A stretch of 20,846 bases of DNA from Lingula anatina (Eukaryota; Brachiopoda; Lingulata; Lingulida; Lingulidae): positions 634,244 through 655,089 of the forward strand of contig NW_019773681.1 of the NCBI RefSeq assembly GCF_001039355.2. The letters run 5' to 3'. Under the pieces are notes generated by a model, which saw nothing but the letters and a program-made list of their open reading frames with translations, searched no databases and was not told the origin of the DNA. Below, in pieces: positions 1 through 10,091 of this stretch. How positions within the stretch are numbered: the first letter of the stretch is position 1; each line of letters starts with the position of its first letter. A program made the translations under genes and the position numbers.

Positions 1-139
1 ATTCTGTTGAGACAATCCTCTTTTAATTTGAAGATCAGTATGTGATTGCTGGGAGGGGAAAAAAATGGGGGGGGATACTGGAAGGTAGAGAATTCTGTTG
101 AGACAATCCTCTTTTAATTTCAAGATCAGTATGTGATTC
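1..139 (+). repeat. two-copy direct repeat, period 91 bp
   Basis: Positions 1-47 and 92-138 match except one base (G30 versus C121). A G-rich linker (GGGAGGGG, ATGGGGGGGG) separates them. The first copy may extend left of the window. Confidence 0.9.
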
Positions 140-385
140 CATTACATTGTTAAACATATACTGTTATTGAAAGGGAGGGTAATAAAAACTGAGCATTTTA
201 CAGTGCATAGTTTTCAAATTGTTCTTGTAATGTATATGACTGTATGTATATAAACGCCTTAGTATAGATGTGCATTGTCTGAATTTAATTGTTAAGGTCC
301 AAAGAAAAAAAATTCACAAGACTACTACAAAAATGTCCTTTTTCTTCTAATTTTTCTTAAAAAATGAACTTTTTTCCTATTACAG

Positions 386-494
386 TGGAGAAGGCAGTCA
401 CCAGTCCGGCAACAGCGATGATCGCAATCCAACGGTGCTTGCACGTGCAGTCACCGTGCATCCCGACACTATCAAGGTCATGTACTTCGCATAA
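386..494 (+). CDS. possible terminal coding exon of an unidentified upstream gene
   Basis: A strong acceptor (long T/C tract, CTAAT branch-like motif near 345, TTACAG ending at 385) precedes a frame open from 387 to TAA at 492-494. The peptide starts GEGSHQSGNSDDRN and ends HPDTIKVMYFA. I do not recognise the family. The composition is more protein-like than the other two frames, one of which stops after 12 codons. The other reads on to about 555 through a Lys-rich poly(A) stretch. The stop is followed at once by a run of A. If real, the rest of the gene lies left of the window and a long 3' UTR follows. No homology supports it, so it stays a candidate. Confidence 0.35.
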
Positions 495-3035
495 AAAAAA
501 AAAAACGATGTCAATGTTTATCAAGGGAACAGACGAAGCAGCAGACTGTGTATAGTGTTCCTATCCGTGTTATTGGCAGCAGAATCAATGGGATTTATTT
601 ATATCTCGGTAGTCATAGAGACGCTAAAACATATGGAATCCGATCAAGATTCTGATTTTATGAAAACCCAGACTTGCAGTTTTTTTATGAGACACTAGAC
701 CCATGAGACTGACTGCCTGTAGCAGTGTTTCTTATCGACATAATCTGTTCCAGTAAAACTTCCAAGTTATATCCTTGTTCCGAGGGCTTTAGACATACAG
801 GTTCCAGGGGAAAACAGATTGAGAGCGCCATCTTTCCAAGACAGACTTTTGGTGTTGCTATAGTTACAATCATGTGACATCTGTTGTCATAGTAACATGA
901 TGAACAATCAGCCAATAGAATTTGCTCAGTATGCAGTGTTTCATAACTGGAGTAAAAATGTGTCATTTCAAAGCAATATTGGTTGGTGTCTTCCAAGATG
1001 GTTTGGGATCAGGCAAAAAGTGGAAGATGTACTTCAAGTTGGACAGAGTTTTAAAACTAGTTAAGGTTGCAAAAGAAGAAGAGGCGGCAAAGATCAGGGG
1101 AAAAACTCGGAGAAGAGCAATATTGGATGGCGTCTTCCAAAAACGTCTTTGAACAGTGGTACTTTTAGCTCAGCTTGAAACAAACAAGCCCAGCATCGGT
1201 TTTGTCATTGTTGCAAAGGCATAGGCACTGGGCCTTACAAAACATCATGGGGTTTTTGCTGTCAGACAGCATTGCTGCTCAAACTGGGTATTTGGGTATT
1301 CAATTAGAAGATTTTGGTGATCCATTTTATGTTGTTTGCTAATTTTATTTTATATTGTGTGGAAATAAGTGCAGTTATTTGATATTGTGTGTCAAAAAAT
1401 GAGATGGAATTCATGCAAATGAGGGTGAAGTATTCTGCCTAGAGTCGGCTGACTTTTTAATTTTTTTTTTTTTTTTTGTTCTTGAACTTCATCTGCAGAA
1501 TTTTATAAACAATGAATTCAAAATTATAATTAAGTATTTATCAAATTTGCCCTTCACCAGTAAGGAATTTTTTCAAAGATTTATTTTCACACAGTTTTTT
1601 CATGCAATGATTTGTAAATTTGTGTTAGCAGAAGCTGTATCAGTCAGAATCCCAACTTTTGTTCCATGCATTCATTAAATGGGCGTTTTTTTTAATCTAT
1701 CTTGTGAGCTGGAAGTATTTGCAAATCAAATTTTTTACACATCAGCTGTGACTGTATGAACATGTCCAGGTCACATGGGCCTACATTTTCAAAACATATG
1801 CACAAAATCCTCATCTTAAGCACATGACAACTTTCACCTTGACCATGTGGGTCAAGGCCATGACAAGGTCAAGGGCAAACTTGGGCAGCTGGAACTTGTT
1901 GTTTTTAAAGGTGTCAGCTGTTAGAATACTTAACCCATGTCATTCTCCACATGCAACTTTTGACTACTTTGAAATAGGCATGGCTGTTCAACTTTCTATG
2001 GACTATATGCAAAAACTTTGAAGTATTTATATGCTGTTCATTGCTGTGCCTGGTAAATAACCGCAAAATTGTTGCACAATCATGACTTAAAACATATGTC
2101 AAAGAGGAGTTTTAATGATATTTTTTAAGAGAGGCAGTGCAACCAAGCAAGATATATGCCGTAACATACAATTTAGTAGAGGTAGCTTGGATAGTGCGAC
2201 TTTTACCCATGCGTGCATTTTGCAGATACTTAGAGTTTTTTTTTTTTTGTTTCTTTGTATGAAATGTAGAGCAATGTTTAAGTGACTTTTATGTGAATTT
2301 TCTTTTGTTGTGATCTTTGCTTTAGATATCACCCCCTATATCTTATTATATTACATATTGTATAAGATAATATAGAAATGAGGCTGTGAGCATGGATGTC
2401 TGCCTTAAAGGGCGACTATAATAATGGCAATTCCTTTAAGAATTTTAAGGCTGTATGTGATGTAGAATCAGCATGTATCGAGCAATACAATGGCTGGAAG
2501 AAAATGCAGCTTTTTTTCCCCAATACTTAAGTTAATATTTTATGTATATTTTGTCTGCTTTAGAATTCTTTGGCTAGAATTACAACTGTTAAAATGGGCT
2601 CTTCTCCAATTTTTATGAAAAATTAAATCCATGATGGGGTTTTCTCATGTTTTAAGAAAATGAATTGGATTTTATTGAATGGTTTGTATTGTGTAGTGTG
2701 CTTTATTATGAACATTTCAGTCAATCATGTTGAATGCCTTTTTTTTTCACAGGTGAAAAAATGTTTAGTCTAATTAGCATTCAACTGTATTTCAAAAAGG
2801 AAATGGCACATATGAATATTTTGGTGTTTTTTTTTATTGTGACCACAATGTTCAAATAGTGGTAAAATTATAGTTATTTCAGATCATATGATTTGCTAGA
2901 CATTTTGTTATATACTCTACATGGTGTTTTAATGCATTCTTTGTAAATATGAAATATCAGGCTATGAGATGGGAAGAAAAATTAAACATGGTTCTGCCAC
3001 AATGGGAGTCGATGCTGTATATAAGTTATTAGTTA
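495..3035. other. non-coding, T-rich; possible 3' UTR then intergenic
   Basis: No supported exon. Open frames here are short and look random. It contains a loose direct repeat at 974-1000 and 1119-1145 (GCAATATTGG-TGG-GTCTTCCA) and an AAGGTCAAGG-type motif cluster at 1835-1874. Confidence 0.6.
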
Positions 3036-3277
3036 ACCTGTTTGCCTATACAGTACGAGTTTATATTGACCCGGAGATAGGTCTGTCCCATGAGGCATTG
3101 GGCTCTTTCTGAAGATGGACAAGGATGAGATTTTCGGGCTGTCAGCCGTTTTCTGACTTTTTGAGAGCCAAAAATGTCATTGGCCTAGACGGCCCACTGG
3201 ACCCCATGTCATATTTTTCCAACTTTTTTCCTAAATGACGGTGTCAATATAAACCTGTATTGGGTAAGCAAACCTGG
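3036..3277. mobile_element. foldback element with degenerate inverted ends
   Basis: The left end runs through CCTGTTTGCC, TACAG and TTTATATTGACCC; the right end is its reverse complement with changes (GTCAATATAAACCTGTATTGGG then AAACC). TTTATATTGAC is identical in both arms. Near the middle, at about 3136-3149, CGGGCTGTCAGCCG forms a central palindrome, so the unit is symmetric overall. Non-autonomous element is inferred. Confidence 0.55.
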
Positions 3278-4271
3278 GGCAAGAAATTTATCATTCAATG
3301 AACAAAAATGCCTGGTAAACTGCTCATCATCATGCCTGACAAAGAATCTGGTTTGGTGCAGAAAAAGAAGCTGCAATTTCCATCAAGATGGGAGCCTCTG
3401 TTTAACATCAGTCAAACTAAATTATGTCACCGAGTTGGTGCCAAAACGAGACAACCGTAAAACAAGGCTCTCTATCTGTGGAGTTAACATGCTGATAATG
3501 TGGACAAAAAATAGTCAGTAAATTCATGGACAGGTCTTGCGTCTGGTCTAACCAATCAAATCACATCGGTTTTCATGGCATTGAATCACACGACATTGAA
3601 TGATAAATATTTATATTATAATCCATATCAGATAGTTAGGGGAGGGGGTACTATATGGGATCTGTACCTTCTGCTAATACCCAAGTGTGCTCGTGTGTAT
3701 ATATATTAGGACCAATGCATTTAATTGAAGGGGTCACCCGGAGTGGGCAGGCGGTGTGCAAGAAATCTCAACCTTTTGTCAAATATTTGTTAACCCATAC
3801 TGGGATGTTTAACCTCTTGCAACCCATTACGGCTACTGATGTTACAATTATATTGTATGCTGTTTTTGAAGTATTTTTTTTCTGTAAATGTTTAGAGTGT
3901 TGATATGGGTTGTGAGACGTGGACGGTGTTGTGTCGCAAATTTTTTCCCTTGTTGTGCGTCAGCGTCGTGGAATGATTTGTGGCGTGTTCACTGTACAGG
4001 GACAGACAGTAGACCGGTGGAAATCAAGTCATTTTAAGCCACATAAGATCAGTTGAGTCAAGCAATGAGCTGTCTTGGATCAAAGAAAATTTAATTTTTT
4101 TTTTTTTTTTGCTTAAAGTTTTGGATAAATATTTTGGAGCTAATTTTTTTGTCTGATTCTGAAAAAAAAAAAATTCTCACCTTTGGTCTACTAGTCTTGT
4201 CCCTGGCATCCTTTGGCTGTGACTTGGTGTTAACTCTTCCAAGGCATGTTTAGACACCCTCTTGGTCCAGT

Positions 4272-4362
4272 TGTTCCATTTTGGTTCATTTATGGTTTCA
4301 GACTTGTATCTAAATTGTGTTCCATTTTGGTTCGTTTACGGGTTCAAAGCTGTGTCTAAATG
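4272..4362 (+). repeat. two-copy tandem repeat, period 46 bp
   Basis: TGTTCCATTTTGGTTC then T-TA-GGTTCA and GTNTCTAAAT occur at 4272-4315 and 4318-4362 with several substitutions. No open frame is maintained. Confidence 0.75.
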
Positions 4363-4747
4363 TGCCTTGTCTCTGTTCCAGATCTCATTTAGGTTGACGT
4401 GCCACTTCCGTTGCCTTCAAGTGCCCAAAATGTTTTAACTTGATAGGTGCAGCAAACTTGAAATAAATGACAATGATATTTAGCTCAGTGATATTTGTAC
4501 TAATTTAATGATTTTTTTTTTTTCTGTGAAAATCTAGGCTCACTTGAGCTAGTGCAAGTTCGCTAAGGACTAAATGTGGATCATTTCCAAAAGGGAATCA
4601 AATATTTAATTTTGTTTTAGAAAGTTTCTGTAAGGAATGCTTTTAGTCCTTGGACTTGCAGATCACAGCAAAGGTTAGCAAGAAAGACTCAGTAGATGTT
4701 GCGCACCCAGTAATTTTGTTTGTTACAACTTTTGTGATTGGCTGTCG

Positions 4748-4772
4748 TTTTTTTTTTTTTTTTTTTTTTTTT
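4748..4772 (+). repeat. T25 homopolymer
   Basis: An uninterrupted run of 25 T, longest of many T tracts in the left 10 kb. It is not next to a recognisable retroposon body. Confidence 0.9.
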
Positions 4773-5366
4773 CGAGTTCTGCTTGTGGTGGAATATCCAT
4801 GACATTTTGAGATCAAAATCCAGACATTTGGTGTTGGAACATGCTCCCTGGTCCTCCCAATGTAGAGCTATCCATCTTTTGTCATCTTAGACAACCTTAA
4901 AATAGTTAAAATAAAGAATGTTGTAAGATTGTAGAAGTATATAGGGATTCCAGTTTTTAAACTCTATTGGTATTACTTGAAAGTCAGTTAAATACCTTGC
5001 AGAAAATTCCACCTAATTTAAACTTAGTCCTGTATAGTTAATTCTTCAATACATAAATATTCTGTTGTGTCCGCTCAAGAAAATTAAATAATCAGTGCTG
5101 TGAAGCAAAAATATTTCTTTGGAAAGAATATTATTTGAGATTGGGGAGGGGGGGAGGTCTGGCCTGTTTCTGTATCCTCCTAGAAATGCATCAGATGTCT
5201 TATCTAGGGACCATTTTTGCAATTGGTAAAAAAAGAAAAAATAAAAAAAGAAAAAATGGTGCCATTAACCATTTCAAATATTTTAGACCTTGATGCCAAG
5301 AGCTGATCTCATATGGCAAATGTACTAATGCAAAATATGAATAAAAGCTAGTGTAATCCCTCAATT

Positions 5367-5573
5367 CCCCTTTACACTGGACAGCGTTCTCTCTGCGTCC
5401 TTTGTGCGACCATGAAACTGGCATCACTGTGGTAAAAGAAATGGGGGAACAAGCATCACTTTGGTTGCAGAATAAATGCTCAATGATTTGCCAGCATGTA
5501 AAGTTTTTTTTTTATACTCTCACATGGGGCGGTACAACAGAATACAAAAAGAACGCCGTCAAGTGTAAAGGGG
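5367..5573. mobile_element. MITE-like element with about 28-bp terminal inverted repeats
   Basis: The ends CCCCTTTACACTGGACAGCG and CGCCGTCAAGTGTAAAGGGG are reverse complements with two mismatches; pairing continues weakly through GTTCTCTCTG and AAAAAGAAC. The interior of about 150 bp has no recognisable coding content. No target duplication is evident. Confidence 0.6.
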
Positions 5574-6068
5574 TTTTTAACGAGGTTATAATAACGTTGT
5601 TGCTAGGGCCTTCCAGATTTCTATGCATGTAATTCTATGGTGCAAGAAACTGAGATCAGTCATACTCGCCTGATTAACAAGCAATATCGCCATTATTTTT
5701 GTAGTCCCAATATTCAAATGGTATAATATGAAGGCTGGGTATGGGAGACTTTACTCCTAGGTTAGTTTTACCAGGTAGATATTATGCATGGCTTTTTATG
5801 GCCTGTCTAGTAATTTTCAAGGTTCTTATTCCTGTCCTTCCTTAATGACTGTCGCTATCAAACTTGAAAATTTTTAACAACTACTGGCAATTTCATGCAA
5901 CTTTTGAGTACCTTCAAAAGTGATAATCTTTAGATGTGAAAGATATTTTTGACTTGCACAAAAAATGGCTGTTGACGGACTTTTTTTTTTTTTTGTTATT
6001 TAATGGGACATCAGATAATTTTCTTGCCAGTTTTCCAACTAAAGCTGCCCCAAGATCCCCCAAGGCTC

Positions 6069-6129
6069 AGAAAAGGAGTAAAAAAATGGGCGTGGCTTAT
6101 AAGCCACGCCCATTTTTTACTCCTTTTCT
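6069..6129. repeat. near-perfect 61-bp palindrome
   Basis: The left arm 6069-6099 and right arm 6100-6129 are reverse complements apart from one extra A in a seven-A run. The centre is GGCTTATAAGCC with effectively no loop, and each arm carries the GGGCGTGGC (KLF/Sp-type GT box) core. It could extrude as a cruciform, or be the remnant of a tiny foldback element. Confidence 0.9.
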
Positions 6130-6533
6130 TTTTCTAACAACCCAAAATCATATCTGTATTTAGGATTTTGTATCAAATTGCAAATTTTGTATCAAATAAT
6201 GGGGATTAAGAAAGGACAATAGCATATTTAAAACTTTTAACCCAATTCTGGCTTTTTTTTTTTTTTAGGAATATAGTGAGAAATAACTGGATAGCATAAG
6301 TCTGATCCAGTATATAATATAGATACTGAACATTGGAGTCCAAACTCTGAAGTGGCTAGTTAACTTGTAGCAACAAAATAGTTTTGAGATTTGCCATCTA
6401 CATTTAAGGAAGACGCAGGAACACATCCATTGAAAAAAAGGACTTGTGGCAGACATAAAAATCGCCTCCCCGTCTTGACATTTACCATGCGGTTTTTACG
6501 GCAACTGTATCCAAAAATAGTCTGAGTGGCAAC

Positions 6534-6589
6534 CCTTTCAGGCATTACCAGTGGCGCCCCCTTTCAGGCGGTACCAGTGGCGTCCCCTA
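6534..6589 (+). repeat. two-copy tandem repeat, about 27 bp
   Basis: CTTTCAGGCATTACCAGTGG CGCCCC is followed by CTTTCAGGCGGTACCAGTGG CGTCCCC, three substitutions apart. The surroundings (6440-6780) are more GC-rich than the neighbourhood but show no convincing exon. Confidence 0.8.
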
Positions 6590-6838
6590 CAGGTAGGGCA
6601 TATGGCATGATCCCTGCCTGCCATGCTCTTGGTTTGTCACTGGGATGACGAGACTAGCGTAGAACTCCTGTGTTTCTATTGGCCAACGAATTGAGATGCT
6701 CACCCTTGAAAAATTAGGCTCATTTTTCTCACCTGAGTGGTACACTTCACTGAGCACATCCATTTTGACTGGTCCACACATGTTGTTAAGCTACAGGGAG
6801 GTTTGACTCCCTACCAACAGTTCGGGGGAATTCCCATG

Positions 6839-7073
6839 AACCCATTGTACTATCTTTAGTGATCTAAATCTATAGGGATTCTTGCTAAATTGCGTCCATT
6901 GTAAGTGGCTTAAATATCTGGTACGCTTATTCTAACTGTTAGGGGATAATTAACGACAGCCAACTACCCCCAAGTTACTCAAGAGGGAATGCCAGACAAT
7001 TAAGGTGATCACACTGAGAGCACTTTAGCAAGAAGCCCAGCAAAGTTAGATTGATCCTGGTAGTACAATGGGT
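6839..7073. mobile_element. foldback element (MITE-like), about 235 bp
   Basis: Terminal arms pair over about 58 bp: AACCCATTGTACTA and GATTCTTGCTAAATTG on the left match ACAATGGGTT and CTTTAGCAAGAAGC on the right in reverse complement. Further pairing (TTAAATATCTGG with CCAGACAATTAA, and GGGGATAATTAACGACAGCCAAC internally) makes almost the whole unit self-complementary. No coding capacity and no obvious target duplication. Confidence 0.7.
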
Positions 7074-7299
7074 TTGTGGAAACGCAGTCTTAATTGACCT
7101 CCATCGCAGAAGCTCTGTTCAGTTGACTAAATTTGTTTTAGGCAGATATGAATTTGTTGGCCTCTCAAAGTGAACCGGTCCAGTGAAGTGTTCATCTCGA
7201 TGTGAAAAGGGGGTCTAAGATTGCTATGCAACATGATGCGTAATGGTGCCAGCTTTACATTTGTGAACTTCCTTTTCACCCGTGTGTGTCTGTCCATGA

Positions 7300-7479
7300 G
7301 CGCATTCAGAACATTAGACTTACCGATCTGTCGATCAAATATGGCAACCCACTAATAAGCTTGCTGCGTAATTCCTGATTAGGCACTGAATAGATTCCCT
7401 GCATGGATTAAGCAACAAGTATTCAAGTGGGTCGGACATATTTGATCCGCGAATCTGTTAGTCAGCTGCTCTGAATGCA
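7300..7479. mobile_element. diverged MITE, same family as 14046-14211
   Basis: Ends GCGCATTCAGAACA and TGCTCTGAATGCAC form an imperfect inverted repeat. Compared with the reverse complement of the intron 7 element it shares GCATTCAGAACA, ATATGG-ACCCAC, AAGCTTGC, CACTGAATAGATTCCC and AAGTATTCAAGTGGGTCG in the same order. Inner arms GATCAAATATGG and CATATTTGATC also pair. No clear target duplication remains. Confidence 0.75.
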
Positions 7480-8069
7480 CTTCAAGATGGCGGTGAGCGA
7501 GAGACGTTAAGAAATTTTGTATTGTTCAGTGAAAGAGGAGAAAAGCATGTAGAGCGAGTGATTAGAACTGTGTTCCGCTTAATGAATAAAAAGGTGATAT
7601 TCCAAATCCAAAATACTGATCATTCTAGATAATTAAAATATATATTCCCGTTATTTAGACTATGTCAAGCCTTGCACATTATACATATTTATTTGCATAT
7701 GCCCAATCGGTAACATGTCAAATGAATAATTGCCAGTGAAGATTTCCAAGGTGCCCAAAGAGTTAGGTGTTTTATATTGCTGTCTGTATTCTAAGAGGGC
7801 CATTTCAGTAGTTGTTGTTTAAGATTCTTCAAATGACAGATAAAATTTGAGAGTCATGACATTACAACTCCAATATTTTTATTCATGGCAATTTATATTG
7901 TCATTGTGCATTACTGGAATCTCTCTGTATCAAAAACTATATCAACATCATGAACCCTCTTGAGAATACAGACTAAAAATAGTTTTGCAAAGGGATCTTA
8001 ATTATGAGGCAAAGTAAGGCACAAGCATTTCCTTGAGCAATCAACTGATATTTGATAAAATGTTTGGTG

Positions 8070-8140
8070 CAATTTGATTGGTCAGCCCTTTGAAGTCAGT
8101 CATGTGACTGCTAACACATATCATTTGACCAATCAAAATT
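8070..8140. repeat. inverted CCAAT-containing arms
   Basis: AATTTGATTGGTCA at 8071-8084 and TTTGACCAATCAAAATT at 8124-8140 are inverted and about 40 bp apart. Between them lies AGTCATGTGACT, itself nearly palindromic. This could be a small foldback element or a composite CCAAT/E-box site; no gene start is nearby. Confidence 0.5.
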
Positions 8141-9007
8141 TTGCTCACAAAAAACGGGTCCCAAAAATGGGAGCCTTCAAGCAAAGCCGGGAAAACAATG
8201 TCAAAATATCATAAAGTGCATGCATTTTATTAAGAATTATCATTATTATAATTATAATAATTATTATTAATAGCAATCTGCTTCGTTGTGTATCTATTTT
8301 ATAGTGAAATTTTCATGTATAGTAAATGCAATGATTTTATTTTTAGTTGTGCAGAGGGTAAAATTTTTTAGGTTGACAAAGCTTTGAATTATGTGAAATT
8401 GTGTCATGTGTAGTGGTGACACCTTGTGGAATTTTGATGCCTGCTCTCTCCATCTAATTTAAGATCATTGAGGGTCTTTTTTCGTAACTTTTTGTTTTAA
8501 AATGTGAGACGATTTAGTGTTTAAAAAGTGTTTTTATATTAGTTTAATCACAGTTGTTTCGATGTCAAAATAAGCTACATTTTGGTGAAGGAGGGAATGT
8601 GGATAGAATTTGAAAAGTACCACACGCAACTATTATTTTCAATGAGTGTATTATGTATACCTTATTTCTAGATTAAAAGGAAACGCCCAAGACGGAACTT
8701 TTCATCATTTGAACATAAAACAAGGTGGAGAACACGATTTGAAGGGAAATTTAAAATATCAAGAATATGTGTAGAAAAAATAACAAGCTTTGTCATTAAA
8801 TTGTATTCAAGATTCAGGAATAAGTTTAAGTATTACATTTGACTGAGAATGAAGTATTTAAGCCCATTTTCAGTTTGCTTTGAACTTGTATTTGTTTTTA
8901 AAGGTTTGACTTGTGAATTCATCATAGTAACTGGCTGTGAGTATTTGGTTACCTTATATCTATTGTATATTAACAATAACAAAGCCTAGTATGTTTTCTT
9001 AGTGGAC

Positions 9008-9013
9008 TTTATT
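9008..9013 (-). promoter_or_regulatory. candidate distal polyadenylation signal for NMD3
   Basis: The plus-strand TTTATT reads AATAAA on the NMD3 strand, about 1.08 kb after the stop. I found no AATAAA between the stop and here. A nearer variant signal may be used instead, so this is weak. Confidence 0.2.
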
Positions 9014-9486
9014 AGAGTTATCAGTAAAGGTATGTGGCTTCTAAAACCCAGACTTTGTTTTGCTTAATGCTTAATTTTTTTTTAAATTAAAACAAATTAC
9101 CATGGAGTTTGAAGATGTCTGTAGGTACAGAGAATAACAAAGAGCTGCCCATCGAGTTTAAGATTGCTGGAAATCTTTCTCTTGAAATAGTAATATATTA
9201 CACTGCTTTCTAGAAAATTAAATTCAAAATCTCTGTTGAGAGTGAGAAATGTTCTTCTCCAGTATCTAAACAAGGGGGTAGATCTGTTTAACATAAATGG
9301 GAGGATAATTATTCTTCAAATCTTGAAATTGCTACAAACATAATCATGCAGTCTTCCATGTATCCACATGCTACATGTAAGATTGCACATAGGGGGAAAA
9401 AAAAAACTTTTACAGGGAAATGAAAAACATGACATAGATTTCAGGCAAATGCTCAGCTAATACTTAGGCTGTATTCCCAGAGCTTT

Positions 9487-9665
9487 TAGATCGATCTATC
9501 CCCGCGGGGAGTCTCACTAGATTACTGTCAGATAATCCGGCTTAAATGCCCGCCCCGCCTACAACAAGCTGTAAGTGGGTAATTAACTTTTGTTTCCGCT
9601 CGGCTGACAGCTATTTAGTGTGAACCCCCCGGGAGTTAGGTCAATCTAAAGTAGATCGATATCTA
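9487..9665. mobile_element. GC-richer foldback element downstream of NMD3
   Basis: Left arm TAGATCGATCTA, CCCGCGGGGAG, TCTCACTAGAT, CTGTCAG pairs with right arm CTGACAG, ATTTAGTGTGA, CCCCCCGGGAG, GTAGATCGATATCTA. The GC-rich block (CCGCGGGG, CCCGCCCCGCC) stands out in AT-rich surroundings. It may lie in the NMD3 3' UTR if the gene uses a distal polyadenylation site. Confidence 0.55.
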
Positions 9666-10091
9666 ATCTCTTGAAATGGGGTCTTAAATTTTACTTTAAA
9701 CATACCATAAAGCAAATATGATTTGAACAAGTCAAACTGAAACAACACATCACATTAAATGTTCTTAAAACCAAGACCCAGCAAGACTATAATAAAGATA
9801 ACCTCATAATATTGAAATATTTGTTATTAATAAATAAATAGAGGAAAATCCCTCTTCGCCTGACAAAACCCTAATTTCAAACGGGAAATGTGATGCCCCG
9901 TAGGGTTCAGTCACAGCATCATGGCTACTTTTTCCTTTCTTCTTTTCAATGCATCTCTACAAACATGCAAGGCATAGCCAACAGTGTTTCAGCATAAGAG
10001 CTTATCACTTTCTGACAATTATTCATCAAAATTTAGCAATCATTGCATATTGTTTCCAGTCACAAAACATGCAGTGCCCTCTATAGTTTTG
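9666..10091 (-). other. NMD3 3' UTR or downstream flank
   Basis: Immediately after the NMD3 stop on its strand. It holds the degenerate exon 15 copy (9892-9990) and an AT-rich stretch with TTATTAATAAATAAATAG near 9824. Confidence 0.5.
9892..9990 (-). repeat. degenerate copy of the NMD3 exon 15 C-terminal segment, downstream of the stop
   Basis: The plus-strand string runs through ATGCCC, GTCAC-CATCATGGC, TGCATC-TC, AAACATGCAAG and GTGTTTC in the same order as the exon 15 block at about 10074-10160, about 181 bp away. The match is patchy with small indels and does not keep the reading frame. It lies in the probable NMD3 3' UTR or flank. Direction and spacing argue for a local duplication that then decayed; chance similarity is less likely but not excluded. 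Confidence 0.5.

Larger units (their letters stand above)
3278..5366. other. non-coding, no gene seen
   Basis: AT-rich with many T runs, the 46-bp tandem repeat near 4272 and the T25 tract. AATAAA motifs near 4911 and 5343 are unassigned. Confidence 0.6.
5574..6838. other. non-coding, repeats only
   Basis: Holds the perfect palindrome at 6069 and the 27-bp tandem repeat at 6534. The open frames between 6265 and 6781 lack codon bias or known motifs. Confidence 0.55.
7480..9486. other. non-coding, no gene seen
   Basis: AT-rich. Contains the YY1-like CAAGATGGCGG motif at 7483 and the inverted CCAAT pair near 8070, and an ATTAT-rich tract at 8235-8272. Nothing else recognised. Confidence 0.55.

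Noticed and set aside
922-1152. Lys/Arg-rich 76-codon open frame
   Set aside because: Composition arises from purine-rich DNA and a duplicated GCAATATTGG segment; no acceptor, donor or family motif supports it.
1835-1874. AAGGTCAAGG half sites as nuclear receptor element
   Set aside because: Such motifs are common in molluscan-type repeats and no promoter is nearby.
5402-5632. 76-codon plus-strand frame
   Set aside because: It lies mostly inside the inverted-repeat element at 5367-5573 and shows no protein motif.
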